DNA of 7,038 nt, from contig DESK01000062.1 in assembly GCA_002361955.1 (NCBI GenBank), positions 42,038-49,075 of the forward strand, written 5' to 3'. The DNA is from Lachnospiraceae bacterium UBA3316 (GTDB lineage Bacteria; Bacillota; Clostridia; Lachnospirales; Lachnospiraceae). The notes under the pieces are model-generated. The model ran no database searches. It was not told the origin of the DNA and saw only the letters and a program-made list of their open reading frames with translations. The position numbers were made by a program, and so were the translations under genes. Within the stretch, counting starts at the first letter, position 1, and each line of letters begins with the position of its first letter. Below are positions 1-6,819 of this stretch, piece by piece.

Positions 1-20
1 GTCCCATCTTCCGCAGTTCA

Positions 21-52
21 AAAAAGTTCTGATTTTTATCAGGACTTTTTTT
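21..52. terminator. Bidirectional rho-independent terminator
   Basis: A 13-bp stem (21-33 with 38-50, one G-T wobble) encloses a TTTT loop. On the + strand the stem runs into seven T (46-52). On the minus strand it runs into six T (complement of the A run at 20-25). It can therefore end the large minus-strand gene and also a convergent + strand gene, which would have to end left of the window. The core of the stem (GTTCTGAT / ATCAGGAC) is only moderately GC-rich. Whether a + strand gene really lies upstream cannot be seen here. Confidence 0.8.
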
Positions 53-73
53 ATGCTAAACATGCGCACAGCA

Positions 74-112
74 AGTGAAATCCCCTGCTGCCCTGCAGCA
101 GGGGATTTCACT
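74..112 (-). terminator. Perfect 18-bp inverted repeat, 3' hairpin of the large gene
   Basis: Arms 74-91 and 95-112 are exact reverse complements around a 3-nt loop (CCT), with a GC-rich centre (TCCCCTGCTGC). The hairpin begins about 29 nt after the stop codon of the minus-strand glycosidase gene. No T run follows on either strand, so it is not a textbook intrinsic terminator by itself. It may be a transcript 3'-end stabilising hairpin or the first part of a tandem termination region with the terminator at 21-52. The inverted repeat is certain; its role is inferred from position. Confidence 0.6.
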
Positions 113-140
113 GATCTGGGCCCCTTTCCGTCCGGTGGCC

Positions 141-3100
141 CTACTTTTTGATCTTCACCGTTTTGCTCTGTCCCTTTTTCGCCAGAAGCTTTTTATACTT
201 CGCGTATCTGGCAGCCGGAACCTTAAGGACTGCCTTCTTGTAGATGCCCTTGAAGGCATTCTTTCCAACACTCTTCAGCTGTTTCGTCTTGAAGGTCATC
301 TTCTTCAGCTTCTTACAATTATAGAACGCCTTTGCCCCGATCTTCGTAAACTTCGGGCTGTTGATGGAAACGGTCTTCAGGTTCACACAGCCCGCAAAGG
401 CGCTGCTTCCCAGGGTCTCCACATTTTCCCCGACAGACACGCTCGTGAGCTTCTTCTTATTCTTGAAGGCAGACGCCCCTACCGACGTCACCTTGAACGT
501 CTTGCCCTTGTACATCACGGTACCGCCCACAACGGCCTTCTTCAGGTTTGCCTTCTTCAGGCCCGTCACCTCTGCCGTCATCTTTTCAGCGCTGGTCACC
601 TTGTAGGAATAATTTCTCGCGTTAAAGGTTTCCCCGGTCTTGATCCCCGGCACAGGCTCCGGCCGGTCTGGATCCGGTCGATCCGGATCCGGCTGGTCCG
701 TCCCGCCGCTGGCCACCAGCACGGATTTCGCGTTTTTCACCTTTTCGATCTCCGCTGACAGCTCCTCGTCTGTGGCCTTGTCGTTGTTCAGCAGGGCCTT
801 TGCTGCTGAGAGAATTCCGCGGTAAGCCCCGATGCTCTCCGCCGTATAGCCGGCCGTATTGATCTTCTCCGCCTCTGCGATCGCCTCCCGGAGCAGATCT
901 CTTACGGTCACCTTTTTCTCAAGCCGGGCAAGCGCCTGATAAATCGCCGAGGCCATCCTGTTGACTGCCGCCTGCTCGGTGGAGTCCTTGCCTCTCACAA
1001 CGGCCGCGACGGCCGCGTCTACTGCCGCGAAGTCCACATAGTCGGATTTCTTCAGGGACTGGGCCATCGCCACAGCCTGATCCACTGCGGAATAGTCTGC
1101 AGGCGACGCCGATACGTTTCCGATCACCTGAAGCTCTACCACATGGTTTGTCTTTCCGGTACCGTCCGCCTTGCCGTGCATATAGACGCGCACATATCTG
1201 GCCTTCACCGTCTCCTTAAGCTCGACCGTCTTTCCGCCGGCGGACTCTGCGTAGACAGCGTCTTCGCCCGCTCCCAGGCCGTGGAAGTTGTCCGCGTCTG
1301 AGTTGTACGCGATGGTCATGCTGCCAAAATCTGCCGTCTCAGACAGGGCAATCACCGTGCCGGCATACGTTCTGCTATCCTGCCAGTAACGGTACAGCTT
1401 GATCTTGGATACGTTTCTTACCTCTCCCAGATCTACCTGCAAATAGGAGGAAGCTGCGCTGTCGTCCGTGCCGAACTCACCGTAATTATCGGAATTGATC
1501 GTCCCGTCAACTGCCATACTCATGGGACGGTCTCCGCCCTTTGCGGCGTCGCTGTTGTCAGCCGTCCATTTTGCCGTAACATCCTTTCCTGCCGCCCAGT
1601 TCTGTTCTCCTGACGGCACCTCCGGCGTATAGTTGAACTGCTGGGCGATCACATCGTAGGTGAGCGCCGTATCAGAAATCTTCGCGGACACCACTCCCTT
1701 AAAGGAAGCGTTTCCGGCAACAATATCCGCCGCCTGCACATCATAATATCTGTTTTCCTTGTTATAACCGGATCCCTCCAGCTCTCCGTCAATGTAAAGC
1801 TTCAGGATACCGTTGTTTTCCTTTACACCCGTAATCGTATGGCCTTTCCCGTCATTTACCTTCGTCCTGGAAACAGCCTCCGCACCGTTCAGCCTGAAAT
1901 AGGCCGTTCCATCCTCCCGGATCCCTGCCTCATATGCGCTGCCCTGGGACAGGACGGCTCCTGTTGACGTGGTATAAACCTCTGCGCTCACAGAAAATCC
2001 GTTCTTTCCGGAAAGGGAATTGGCTGCCTCTGCCATTTTCCTTGTGCCTGTTACCAGCTCCGTACTCTCCGCCACTTTGTTGCCCTCATGATAGAGGAAG
2101 GAAATCTCTTTTGCCTTCAGATCATTGCCCGCCAGATCCTTCACGCCTGCGGCCTCCACGGTAACCATCTGGTCGTCAGCCAAAGAACCTGCCGCTGCCG
2201 TCAGATGGAAGGTAAGCTGATCCGCGCTTGCGGAGGCCTCCGCCGCTGTACCGTTAACCTTAAAGGTTCCCGGTGTGACTTTCTCATTAAACTTCACGGT
2301 GATTCCATCCGCTCCGTCGCTGTAGATCCTCACCATCTCCGGCGCCGCCGTATCCCCGTCCTTGGAGATCCGAAGAATGCGTACCTCATCCGGCTGCAGG
2401 TCAAAGGTGTACTCCTGCCCGTAGGACATGGTTCCCGTAGCCGCAACGCCATCAGAGAGATTGTGGGAGTGCTCGATATGGTACTTCAGCGTCCCGGCGT
2501 CCTCCGGAACTCCGATGGTGCGGTCAAAGGTGATCGTCACGCTCTTTGCCGTAGTCGCTGCGTTGCGGACAGAGAGAATACCGTCTGTGCCGTCGAAACA
2601 GGAGAAGCCATACGCGTTCTGCGTTCCATTCTGAGAGCCTCCCAGAACGGTTCCTGTATTGGGAGACGCGCCGAACATCTTGGAGTTTTTCAGCATATGG
2701 TAATTCTGCTCCGCCCACTCCAGGAACTCTCCCGTCACTTCATATTTGCCCTCGGTCATGATGCTGTCAGAATAATACAGCTCCCAGAAGGCCGTACCGC
2801 GGGTGGCCAGCATATACAGATAATTCTTAAACTGCTCATCCGTGGCCGTATTTTTATTCATGCCTGTTCCTTCTTTTCCGTATACCGGGTCGTGGTTGTA
2901 GATATTGGAAAGGGGGAACTGGAACTCATGGTTTTTCAGGAAATCAAAATATGCCGCGTCCCTGTAGGTGATCTGCCTGTCCATCTTGCTGGAGCTGGAA
3001 CCGGCGTCATTCTGGTCATGGGTACACTGGAGCCAGATGGAATTGGCCCACTGCAAATACCAGGGGCTGGGATTCACATAGCAGGTCAGAGAAATCCAGA

Positions 3101-5183
3101 GCTTATTGATCCCTTCCTCCTGCTCACACTGGCGGACAGTCTCCATGAGGTCGATCCATGCCTCCCACAGATCCGTTACATGGTACATATTCTCATAGCC
3201 GCCCGTCATGTGGCGGTTCGCGTACCCCGGCACGCCGTCAGCGGCCGCGAAAGCGCCATACTGGGCCTGGTCTGCGAAGCCGTCCCACTTCCAGTAGTTC
3301 ACGCCGTAATCCTTCATCCATTTCACTGCCATATCCGTGAAATTCTGCACATAGGTACGGTCAGCCACATCGATGGAACCTCCAGCCTTGCTGCCCTTCC
3401 CCGATTTCACAAGGATATCTGCCAGAGAGCCGTAGAAGTTATAGCCGCCCCTGGGGCCTACCCACACGCCAAAATTACTTCCGAAATTGTGAACCAGCTG
3501 GCTGGAAGGCGTCAGGCCCTCCGGAAACTTGCTGTTGAACTCCCAGAAGCCCGTCTGGTTCAGGGTGGTGCCCGCGCGGTCCGCGTCTACCACGCTGGTA
3601 TTGTTATAATTGACCCATCCGTCATCCACCACATAGGAATCCAACGGACGGACCTCCGCCTGGTTCAGCTCACAGTCCACCTCGATAAAGGACTCCAGGA
3701 TATTCTGGTCATTGATCAGCATCATATTGTCAAACCAGGAATTGTACTGAATACGGAACTCCGAAGGAGTGGCTATGGACTTGATATACTCAAAGAAGTC
3801 CGCCTGTATCACGGCATTGTCCGTACTCCTGGCGGCGCCTGCCACCGTCTGCCAGGTCACATATTTCCCGTCGGTGGTAAGCTGGTGATCCTTCTCCAGG
3901 CGGTCAAAGGACTTTCCGGTATAATATCTCATATAGCCGACGCCCTCTGCGATCTCATTGTCCGCCGCTGGGAATTCACAGCCGAAGAACATCCCCTGAA
4001 TGTAGATGGGCTGTCCCAGATTTGCCTTAAAGCGGTTCATCTGCACGATGCCGCCCGCATCGTTGGGAATCGTCCACTGGGCATCGCTCTCATTTACCTG
4101 CAGAGACTCCAGGTCGATATAATCAATCACCGTGCTCTCTTTCTGGCTCTCCGGAACACTGATCTCCATGTACTTGCGCATGAAATGATCGCCGTCATAC
4201 ATAACGACTACTTCGCTGATCGTAAATTCGATTCCCTTAAAGGTATAGGGTTCGAAGTGGAAGGTTACCTTCTGCCCCGCCTTTTCCTGCCGGTTGATGA
4301 CAGCTGAGGTCTCCTCCACCACAGGTTTTCCCTTTAATGTCAGCACGCTGGCCGCGAACTCTCTGTCCGCCGCCATGTTTCCCGTCTCCACGGGATCCTT
4401 ATGCAGGTTGAACTCCGCGCCGCCGCCAAAGCTCCTGCCGTTATGGGCCGACTTGGCCACCAGCTTCAGCTGGGTCGCCGTACACGGGCTGTCCAGATTG
4501 ACATAGATCGGATTTACGCCGTCATACTGGAAGGTTCCCTCTTTGAGCAGTATCCACTCCGCGGAATCTGCCGCCAGAGCCGTATTGCCTGCCTTGTCCG
4601 TATAGTAGAGGGCATATCCCTCCAGGTTTCCATTTACCGTCTCGCTCTCCTGCCTCGGCGTATAGGAAAAGCACTGGAAGGTAGTCTCTTTTCCCAGGGT
4701 AAAAATCACGTTGTAGGGAAAGCTCTGGCTTCCCACACCGCCTCCGTAATTCGAATGCCATACGGAAGCTAATTTTCCGTCGATCAGGTTCGGGGCGTTT
4801 CCGTCCGCGTCTCCCGTGGCATTCTGGTAGCTGTCCGCCGTGGCCGTCCAGCCGCTTCGGTCAATGGCCGGGACCTGAACCGCCGCGCCTTTCGTCAGGC
4901 GGATCTTAAATTCCTCGCTGCCCTCACCAGGCGTAAAGACGGTCTCTCCTCCATCCGTCCTTTTGTTTGTGATCCTGGCAGTACTCAATTTTCCGTTGGC
5001 AGCGGAAAACTCTCTGCTCATGTAGGAATTACCGATGGTGACAGTATCTCCCGCTGTGGAAACAGATACCTCAGCACCATCCGCCGCCTTCCCCTCCCCT
5101 GCCGAAACACTAAGGGAACTCATAGGAAGACAAGCTGCCGCAAGAAAAACCGCTAAAAACTTTTTCCATTTTTTCGTTTTCAT
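141..5183 (-). CDS. Secreted multi-domain GH36-like (clan GH-D) glycoside hydrolase with F5/8C, FIVAR and LRR modules
   Basis: Encodes 1680 residues. The start at 5183 has AAGGAGG five bases upstream and opens a signal peptide: basic KTKKWKK, hydrophobic core, likely cleavage after SVSA (residue 28). Domains, judged by eye: an N-terminal beta-sandwich (about 37-100 and 265-455) interrupted by an F5/8C/CBM32-like module (about 107-262); a (beta/alpha)8 barrel (about 470-830); a beta-sandwich cap (about 835-941); an SbsA/Big_5-like Ig domain (945-1033); a LamG/concanavalin-like domain (1035-1184); a second F5/8C module (1192-1357); two FIVAR helical repeats (1362-1491); a PDPDR linker; and BspA-type leucine-rich repeats to the end. 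In the barrel, NSWFD (481-485), VVDDGW (518-523), the FWEFNSKFPEGL segment and YWKWD match the GH36 pattern, with D634 the probable nucleophile. The usual SGGGR-type GH36 segment is not evident; HDQNDAG (722-728) is a candidate acid/base region. It probably cleaves alpha-linked galactose or N-acetylgalactosamine outside the cell, but the substrate is inferred only at family level. There is no LPxTG anchor. The gene has its own promoter and appears monocistronic. Confidence 0.9.
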   Translation of the reverse strand: MKTKKWKKFLAVFLAAACLPMSSLSVSAGEGKAADGAEVSVSTAGDTVTIGNSYMSREFSAANGKLSTARITNKRTDGGETVFTPGEGSEEFKIRLTKGAAVQVPAIDRSGWTATADSYQNATGDADGNAPNLIDGKLASVWHSNYGGGVGSQSFPYNVIFTLGKETTFQCFSYTPRQESETVNGNLEGYALYYTDKAGNTALAADSAEWILLKEGTFQYDGVNPIYVNLDSPCTATQLKLVAKSAHNGRSFGGGAEFNLHKDPVETGNMAADREFAASVLTLKGKPVVEETSAVINRQEKAGQKVTFHFEPYTFKGIEFTISEVVVMYDGDHFMRKYMEISVPESQKESTVIDYIDLESLQVNESDAQWTIPNDAGGIVQMNRFKANLGQPIYIQGMFFGCEFPAADNEIAEGVGYMRYYTGKSFDRLEKDHQLTTDGKYVTWQTVAGAARSTDNAVIQADFFEYIKSIATPSEFRIQYNSWFDNMMLINDQNILESFIEVDCELNQAEVRPLDSYVVDDGWVNYNNTSVVDADRAGTTLNQTGFWEFNSKFPEGLTPSSQLVHNFGSNFGVWVGPRGGYNFYGSLADILVKSGKGSKAGGSIDVADRTYVQNFTDMAVKWMKDYGVNYWKWDGFADQAQYGAFAAADGVPGYANRHMTGGYENMYHVTDLWEAWIDLMETVRQCEQEEGINKLWISLTCYVNPSPWYLQWANSIWLQCTHDQNDAGSSSSKMDRQITYRDAAYFDFLKNHEFQFPLSNIYNHDPVYGKEGTGMNKNTATDEQFKNYLYMLATRGTAFWELYYSDSIMTEGKYEVTGEFLEWAEQNYHMLKNSKMFGASPNTGTVLGGSQNGTQNAYGFSCFDGTDGILSVRNAATTAKSVTITFDRTIGVPEDAGTLKYHIEHSHNLSDGVAATGTMSYGQEYTFDLQPDEVRILRISKDGDTAAPEMVRIYSDGADGITVKFNEKVTPGTFKVNGTAAEASASADQLTFHLTAAAGSLADDQMVTVEAAGVKDLAGNDLKAKEISFLYHEGNKVAESTELVTGTRKMAEAANSLSGKNGFSVSAEVYTTSTGAVLSQGSAYEAGIREDGTAYFRLNGAEAVSRTKVNDGKGHTITGVKENNGILKLYIDGELEGSGYNKENRYYDVQAADIVAGNASFKGVVSAKISDTALTYDVIAQQFNYTPEVPSGEQNWAAGKDVTAKWTADNSDAAKGGDRPMSMAVDGTINSDNYGEFGTDDSAASSYLQVDLGEVRNVSKIKLYRYWQDSRTYAGTVIALSETADFGSMTIAYNSDADNFHGLGAGEDAVYAESAGGKTVELKETVKARYVRVYMHGKADGTGKTNHVVELQVIGNVSASPADYSAVDQAVAMAQSLKKSDYVDFAAVDAAVAAVVRGKDSTEQAAVNRMASAIYQALARLEKKVTVRDLLREAIAEAEKINTAGYTAESIGAYRGILSAAKALLNNDKATDEELSAEIEKVKNAKSVLVASGGTDQPDPDRPDPDRPEPVPGIKTGETFNARNYSYKVTSAEKMTAEVTGLKKANLKKAVVGGTVMYKGKTFKVTSVGASAFKNKKKLTSVSVGENVETLGSSAFAGCVNLKTVSINSPKFTKIGAKAFYNCKKLKKMTFKTKQLKSVGKNAFKGIYKKAVLKVPAARYAKYKKLLAKKGQSKTVKIKK
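144..632 (-). other. C-terminal BspA-like leucine-rich-repeat region of the glycosidase
   Basis: Residues about 1518-1680 contain LRR_5-style units. The repeats show as TSVGASAFKNKKKLTSV, ETLGSSAFAGCVNLKTV and TKIGAKAFYNCKKLKKM, then KSVGKNAFKG. The tail is very rich in lysine and ends KTVKIKK. In Clostridia such repeats commonly occur at the ends of large secreted proteins and are thought to mediate surface or ligand contact. With no sortase motif or transmembrane helix here, retention by charge on anionic wall polymers is one possibility (inference). Confidence 0.8.
648..692 (-). repeat. Pro/Asp/Arg linker repeat within the glycosidase gene
   Basis: Residues 1498-1511 read PDPDRPDPDRPEP, an iterated five-residue PDPDR unit. 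The underlying DNA has recurring GATCCGG words. It forms an extended, probably flexible spacer between the FIVAR helices and the C-terminal leucine-rich repeats. The repeated DNA could allow copy-number change by slippage. Confidence 0.75.
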
Positions 5184-5188
5184 TTTTT

Positions 5189-5195
5189 CCTCCTT
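5189..5195 (-). promoter_or_regulatory. Ribosome binding site deciding the glycosidase start
   Basis: AAGGAGG on the minus strand lies five bases before the ATG at 5183. This is a near-ideal site. It selects that ATG over the in-frame upstream ATGs at 5228 and 5306, and over the start giving MSQVVNLLQRKK, which would put 15 charged residues before the signal peptide. Confidence 0.9.
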
Positions 5196-5226
5196 TTTAC
5201 GCTGTAATAAATTGACAACCTGTGAC

Positions 5227-5255
5227 ATTTTCCACCCTTCCTTTTTATGGAAAAT
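5227..5255. promoter_or_regulatory. Inverted repeat in the 5' leader, possible operator or RNA hairpin
   Basis: ATTTTCCA (5227-5234) and TGGAAAAT (5248-5255) are exact reverse complements separated by 13 bases. The element lies roughly +13 to +41 from the predicted transcription start and about 44 bases upstream of the start codon of the glycosidase. A dimeric repressor could bind here, as is common for sugar-responsive genes, or the transcript could fold. No known regulator's consensus is recognised. Confidence 0.4.
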
Positions 5256-5273
5256 ACTATAAAAGCCGCCTTT

Positions 5274-5302
5274 AGTATAGCGCACGCAGAGAATCATGTC
5301 CA
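5274..5302 (-). promoter_or_regulatory. Sigma-70/SigA-type promoter of the glycosidase gene
   Basis: On the minus strand, TGGACA (5297-5302) and TATACT (5274-5279) are each one mismatch from the consensus -35 and -10 boxes and are separated by exactly 17 bases. The predicted start is near 5267, giving a leader of about 84 nt before the ATG at 5183. The intron's 3' end is only about 35 bases upstream of the -35 box, so the promoter itself is undamaged. Confidence 0.7.
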
Positions 5303-5337
5303 ACATTTTCCTGCCTGTTCCCCATTTTTTTATCGCG

Positions 5338-5369
5338 ATCGGATAGGGGAGATTTTACCCTCCCCTTCC
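5338..5369 (-). ncRNA. Group II intron domain VI with branch-point adenosine
   Basis: On the minus strand GGA + AGGGGAG (5369-5360) pairs with CTCCCCT (5351-5345) + TCC (5343-5341). This leaves an eight-base loop and one unpaired A at 5344. That A is seventh from the proposed 3' end, matching the known 7-8 nt position of the branch-point A in group II introns. It would attack the 5' splice site to form the lariat. Confidence 0.85.
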
Positions 5370-5405
5370 ACACCACGTAGCGTACCGTTCGGTACTACGC
5401 GGTTC
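5370..5405 (-). ncRNA. Group II intron domain V (catalytic hairpin)
   Basis: A 36-nt hairpin on the minus strand. The lower helix ACCGCGTA pairs with TACGTGGT (one G-T). A two-base GC bulge on the 3' side separates it from the upper helix GTACC / GGTAC, which is capped by GAAC. Size, bulge and tetraloop position fit domain V, the metal-binding catalytic core of the ribozyme. The stop codon of the reverse transcriptase (5404-5406) overlaps its first two bases. Confidence 0.9.
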
Positions 5406-6819
5406 AATAGTTTACACGCACTTTCAGGTAGTGGGCAGACACGGATGGATATCCAAGTCTGTCCACTAATATTTTCTTTGTAAGCGCTGAGTTCAGCATT
5501 GCCGCCGCTCTCCACACTCCTGCCCGACAGTTTGCCATTTCATGTACTTTCCACTCCGGAAGATGTAACGCTCTCAGCATTTTATATCTGGTACGTACCT
5601 TCTTCCACTGCTTCCAGTACACCGCTCGGATTCTGCGCCGGAGCCATCCGTCCGTATTCTCCATCAGGCTCTTCATGTCCGCATACCGGTAGTAGTTTAT
5701 CCACCCATCTGTGTAATCTCTGAGCTTCTTTTCCCTCTCCGGGCTGCTCCATTTATTTCCCCTGACTGTCAACTCCCTCAGATGGTTCTTCATCTTGGTT
5801 ATTGACTTTGGATGTACCCGCATTCGGCATTTCCCTTTGTTCCGGTAGAAACCATATCCTAGATACTTTACTTTGCTGACGTGGCTGACTGTCGTTTTCT
5901 CAAGGTTGGCTTTCAGGTATAGCTTTCCTGTAATAAATGGGATGATATGCTTCTGCGTTCTCTTTGCGCTTTTCCAGTTTTTGCATAAAATAATGCAATC
6001 ATCGGCGTATCTCACGAACTTATGCCCTCTGCGTTCCAGCTCTTTGTCCAGCTCATTCAGCATCACATTCCCACACAGTGGACTTAACGGTCCTCCCTGG
6101 GGCACACCCTCTGGTGTTGCGTGAAATCCTCCCTCTTCCATTACCCCGGCTTTCAGATATTTGTGTATCAGCGAAATTACCCGTCCATCTTTGATGCTTC
6201 TTGACAATACCTCTATGAGCTTACTGTGGTTTACCGTATCAAAATAGGCTTGCAAATCCATGCTGGCCGCATAAACATATCCTTCATCCACGTACTCTCT
6301 GCACTTTGCCAGTGCATCATGGGCGCTCCTGCCTGGACGGAAGCCATAGCTGTTTTCCGAGAACTGTTCCTCGTAGATGGGCGTGAGTTCCTGCGCAATC
6401 GCCTGTTGAATCATTCTGTCCACTACAGTGGGAATCCCTAGCTTCCTGAATTTTCCTTTCTCTTCCTTAGGTATTTCTACCCTGTGGACAGGGTTGGGTT
6501 TGTACTTTCCCTCCCTTAACTGCCTGACTAATTTGTCCTGGTGGTCTCTCAGGCAGGGCAGAAGTCCATCCACCTGCATCCCATCGATTCCACCTGACCC
6601 TTTGTTCTTTTCCACTCTCTTGTATGCGGCATTGAGATTGCCGCTCCTGAGAATGGTATCAAGCAGGTGCTCCGTCCAAAGGTCCGTGTTGGTGTCAGGG
6701 TTCCCGGTAATCCATTCATGGGCGTACACTCCTGTTACCCTTCCCTGTTCCGCAGGTATCTCTTGCAGGTAGTCCTCGATATGAAGTTGTCTGTACTTTA
6801 TTCCATGTTTGGTTTCCAT
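5404..6819 (-). CDS. ltrA: Group II intron reverse transcriptase/maturase (LtrA-type)
   Basis: 471 residues, full length and uninterrupted. It binds and helps fold the intron RNA for splicing, then copies the inserted RNA into DNA during retrohoming. The reverse transcriptase core spans about residues 60-330: IPKEEKGKFRKLGIPTVVDR (116-135), YGFRPGRS (158-165), the first catalytic aspartate D188 in MDLQAYFDTVNH, PQGGPLSP (240-247) and the catalytic YADD (271-274). The maturase (X/GIIM) domain covers about 345-430, with GWINYYRYA (372-380) and a basic LRRRIRAVYWKQWKK helix (393-407). The protein ends about 40 residues later with no cysteine-pair HNH endonuclease module, so target second-strand cleavage by this protein is not expected. 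Family knowledge suggests that such proteins use replication-fork primers. The ATG at 6819 is the only sensible start, though AGGAGGT is 11 bases upstream, a little far. The exact intron class is not assigned. Confidence 0.95.
   Translation of the reverse strand: METKHGIKYRQLHIEDYLQEIPAEQGRVTGVYAHEWITGNPDTNTDLWTEHLLDTILRSGNLNAAYKRVEKNKGSGGIDGMQVDGLLPCLRDHQDKLVRQLREGKYKPNPVHRVEIPKEEKGKFRKLGIPTVVDRMIQQAIAQELTPIYEEQFSENSYGFRPGRSAHDALAKCREYVDEGYVYAASMDLQAYFDTVNHSKLIEVLSRSIKDGRVISLIHKYLKAGVMEEGGFHATPEGVPQGGPLSPLCGNVMLNELDKELERRGHKFVRYADDCIILCKNWKSAKRTQKHIIPFITGKLYLKANLEKTTVSHVSKVKYLGYGFYRNKGKCRMRVHPKSITKMKNHLRELTVRGNKWSSPEREKKLRDYTDGWINYYRYADMKSLMENTDGWLRRRIRAVYWKQWKKVRTRYKMLRALHLPEWKVHEMANCRAGVWRAAAMLNSALTKKILVDRLGYPSVSAHYLKVRVNY

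Noticed and set aside
661..715. Recurring GATCCGG words considered as a regulatory or satellite repeat.
   Set aside because: They are explained by the encoded PDPDR linker within the glycosidase.
75..758. A 227-codon + strand open reading frame over the 3' end of the glycosidase gene.
   Set aside because: It starts inside the 3' hairpin and is antisense to the leucine-rich repeat and FIVAR coding region, with no supporting signals.
2088..4307. A 739-codon open reading frame on the + strand, opposite the glycosidase gene.
   Set aside because: It is antisense to a clearly real secreted enzyme. Its translation is rich in His, Arg, Leu and Ile with no recognisable domain or signal, and I saw no ribosome site. 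Long antisense frames are expected from the codon bias of the real gene.
5184..5306. Upstream in-frame extension of the glycosidase (starting MLDMILCVRY or MSQVVNLLQRKK).
   Set aside because: The longer start lies upstream of the -10 box, and the extension would put charged residues ahead of a normal signal peptide. The ATG at 5183 has a near-perfect ribosome site.
5873..6772. Several short + strand open reading frames opposite the intron reverse transcriptase.
   Set aside because: They are shadows of a well-supported gene; the translations show no family features and no ribosome sites.
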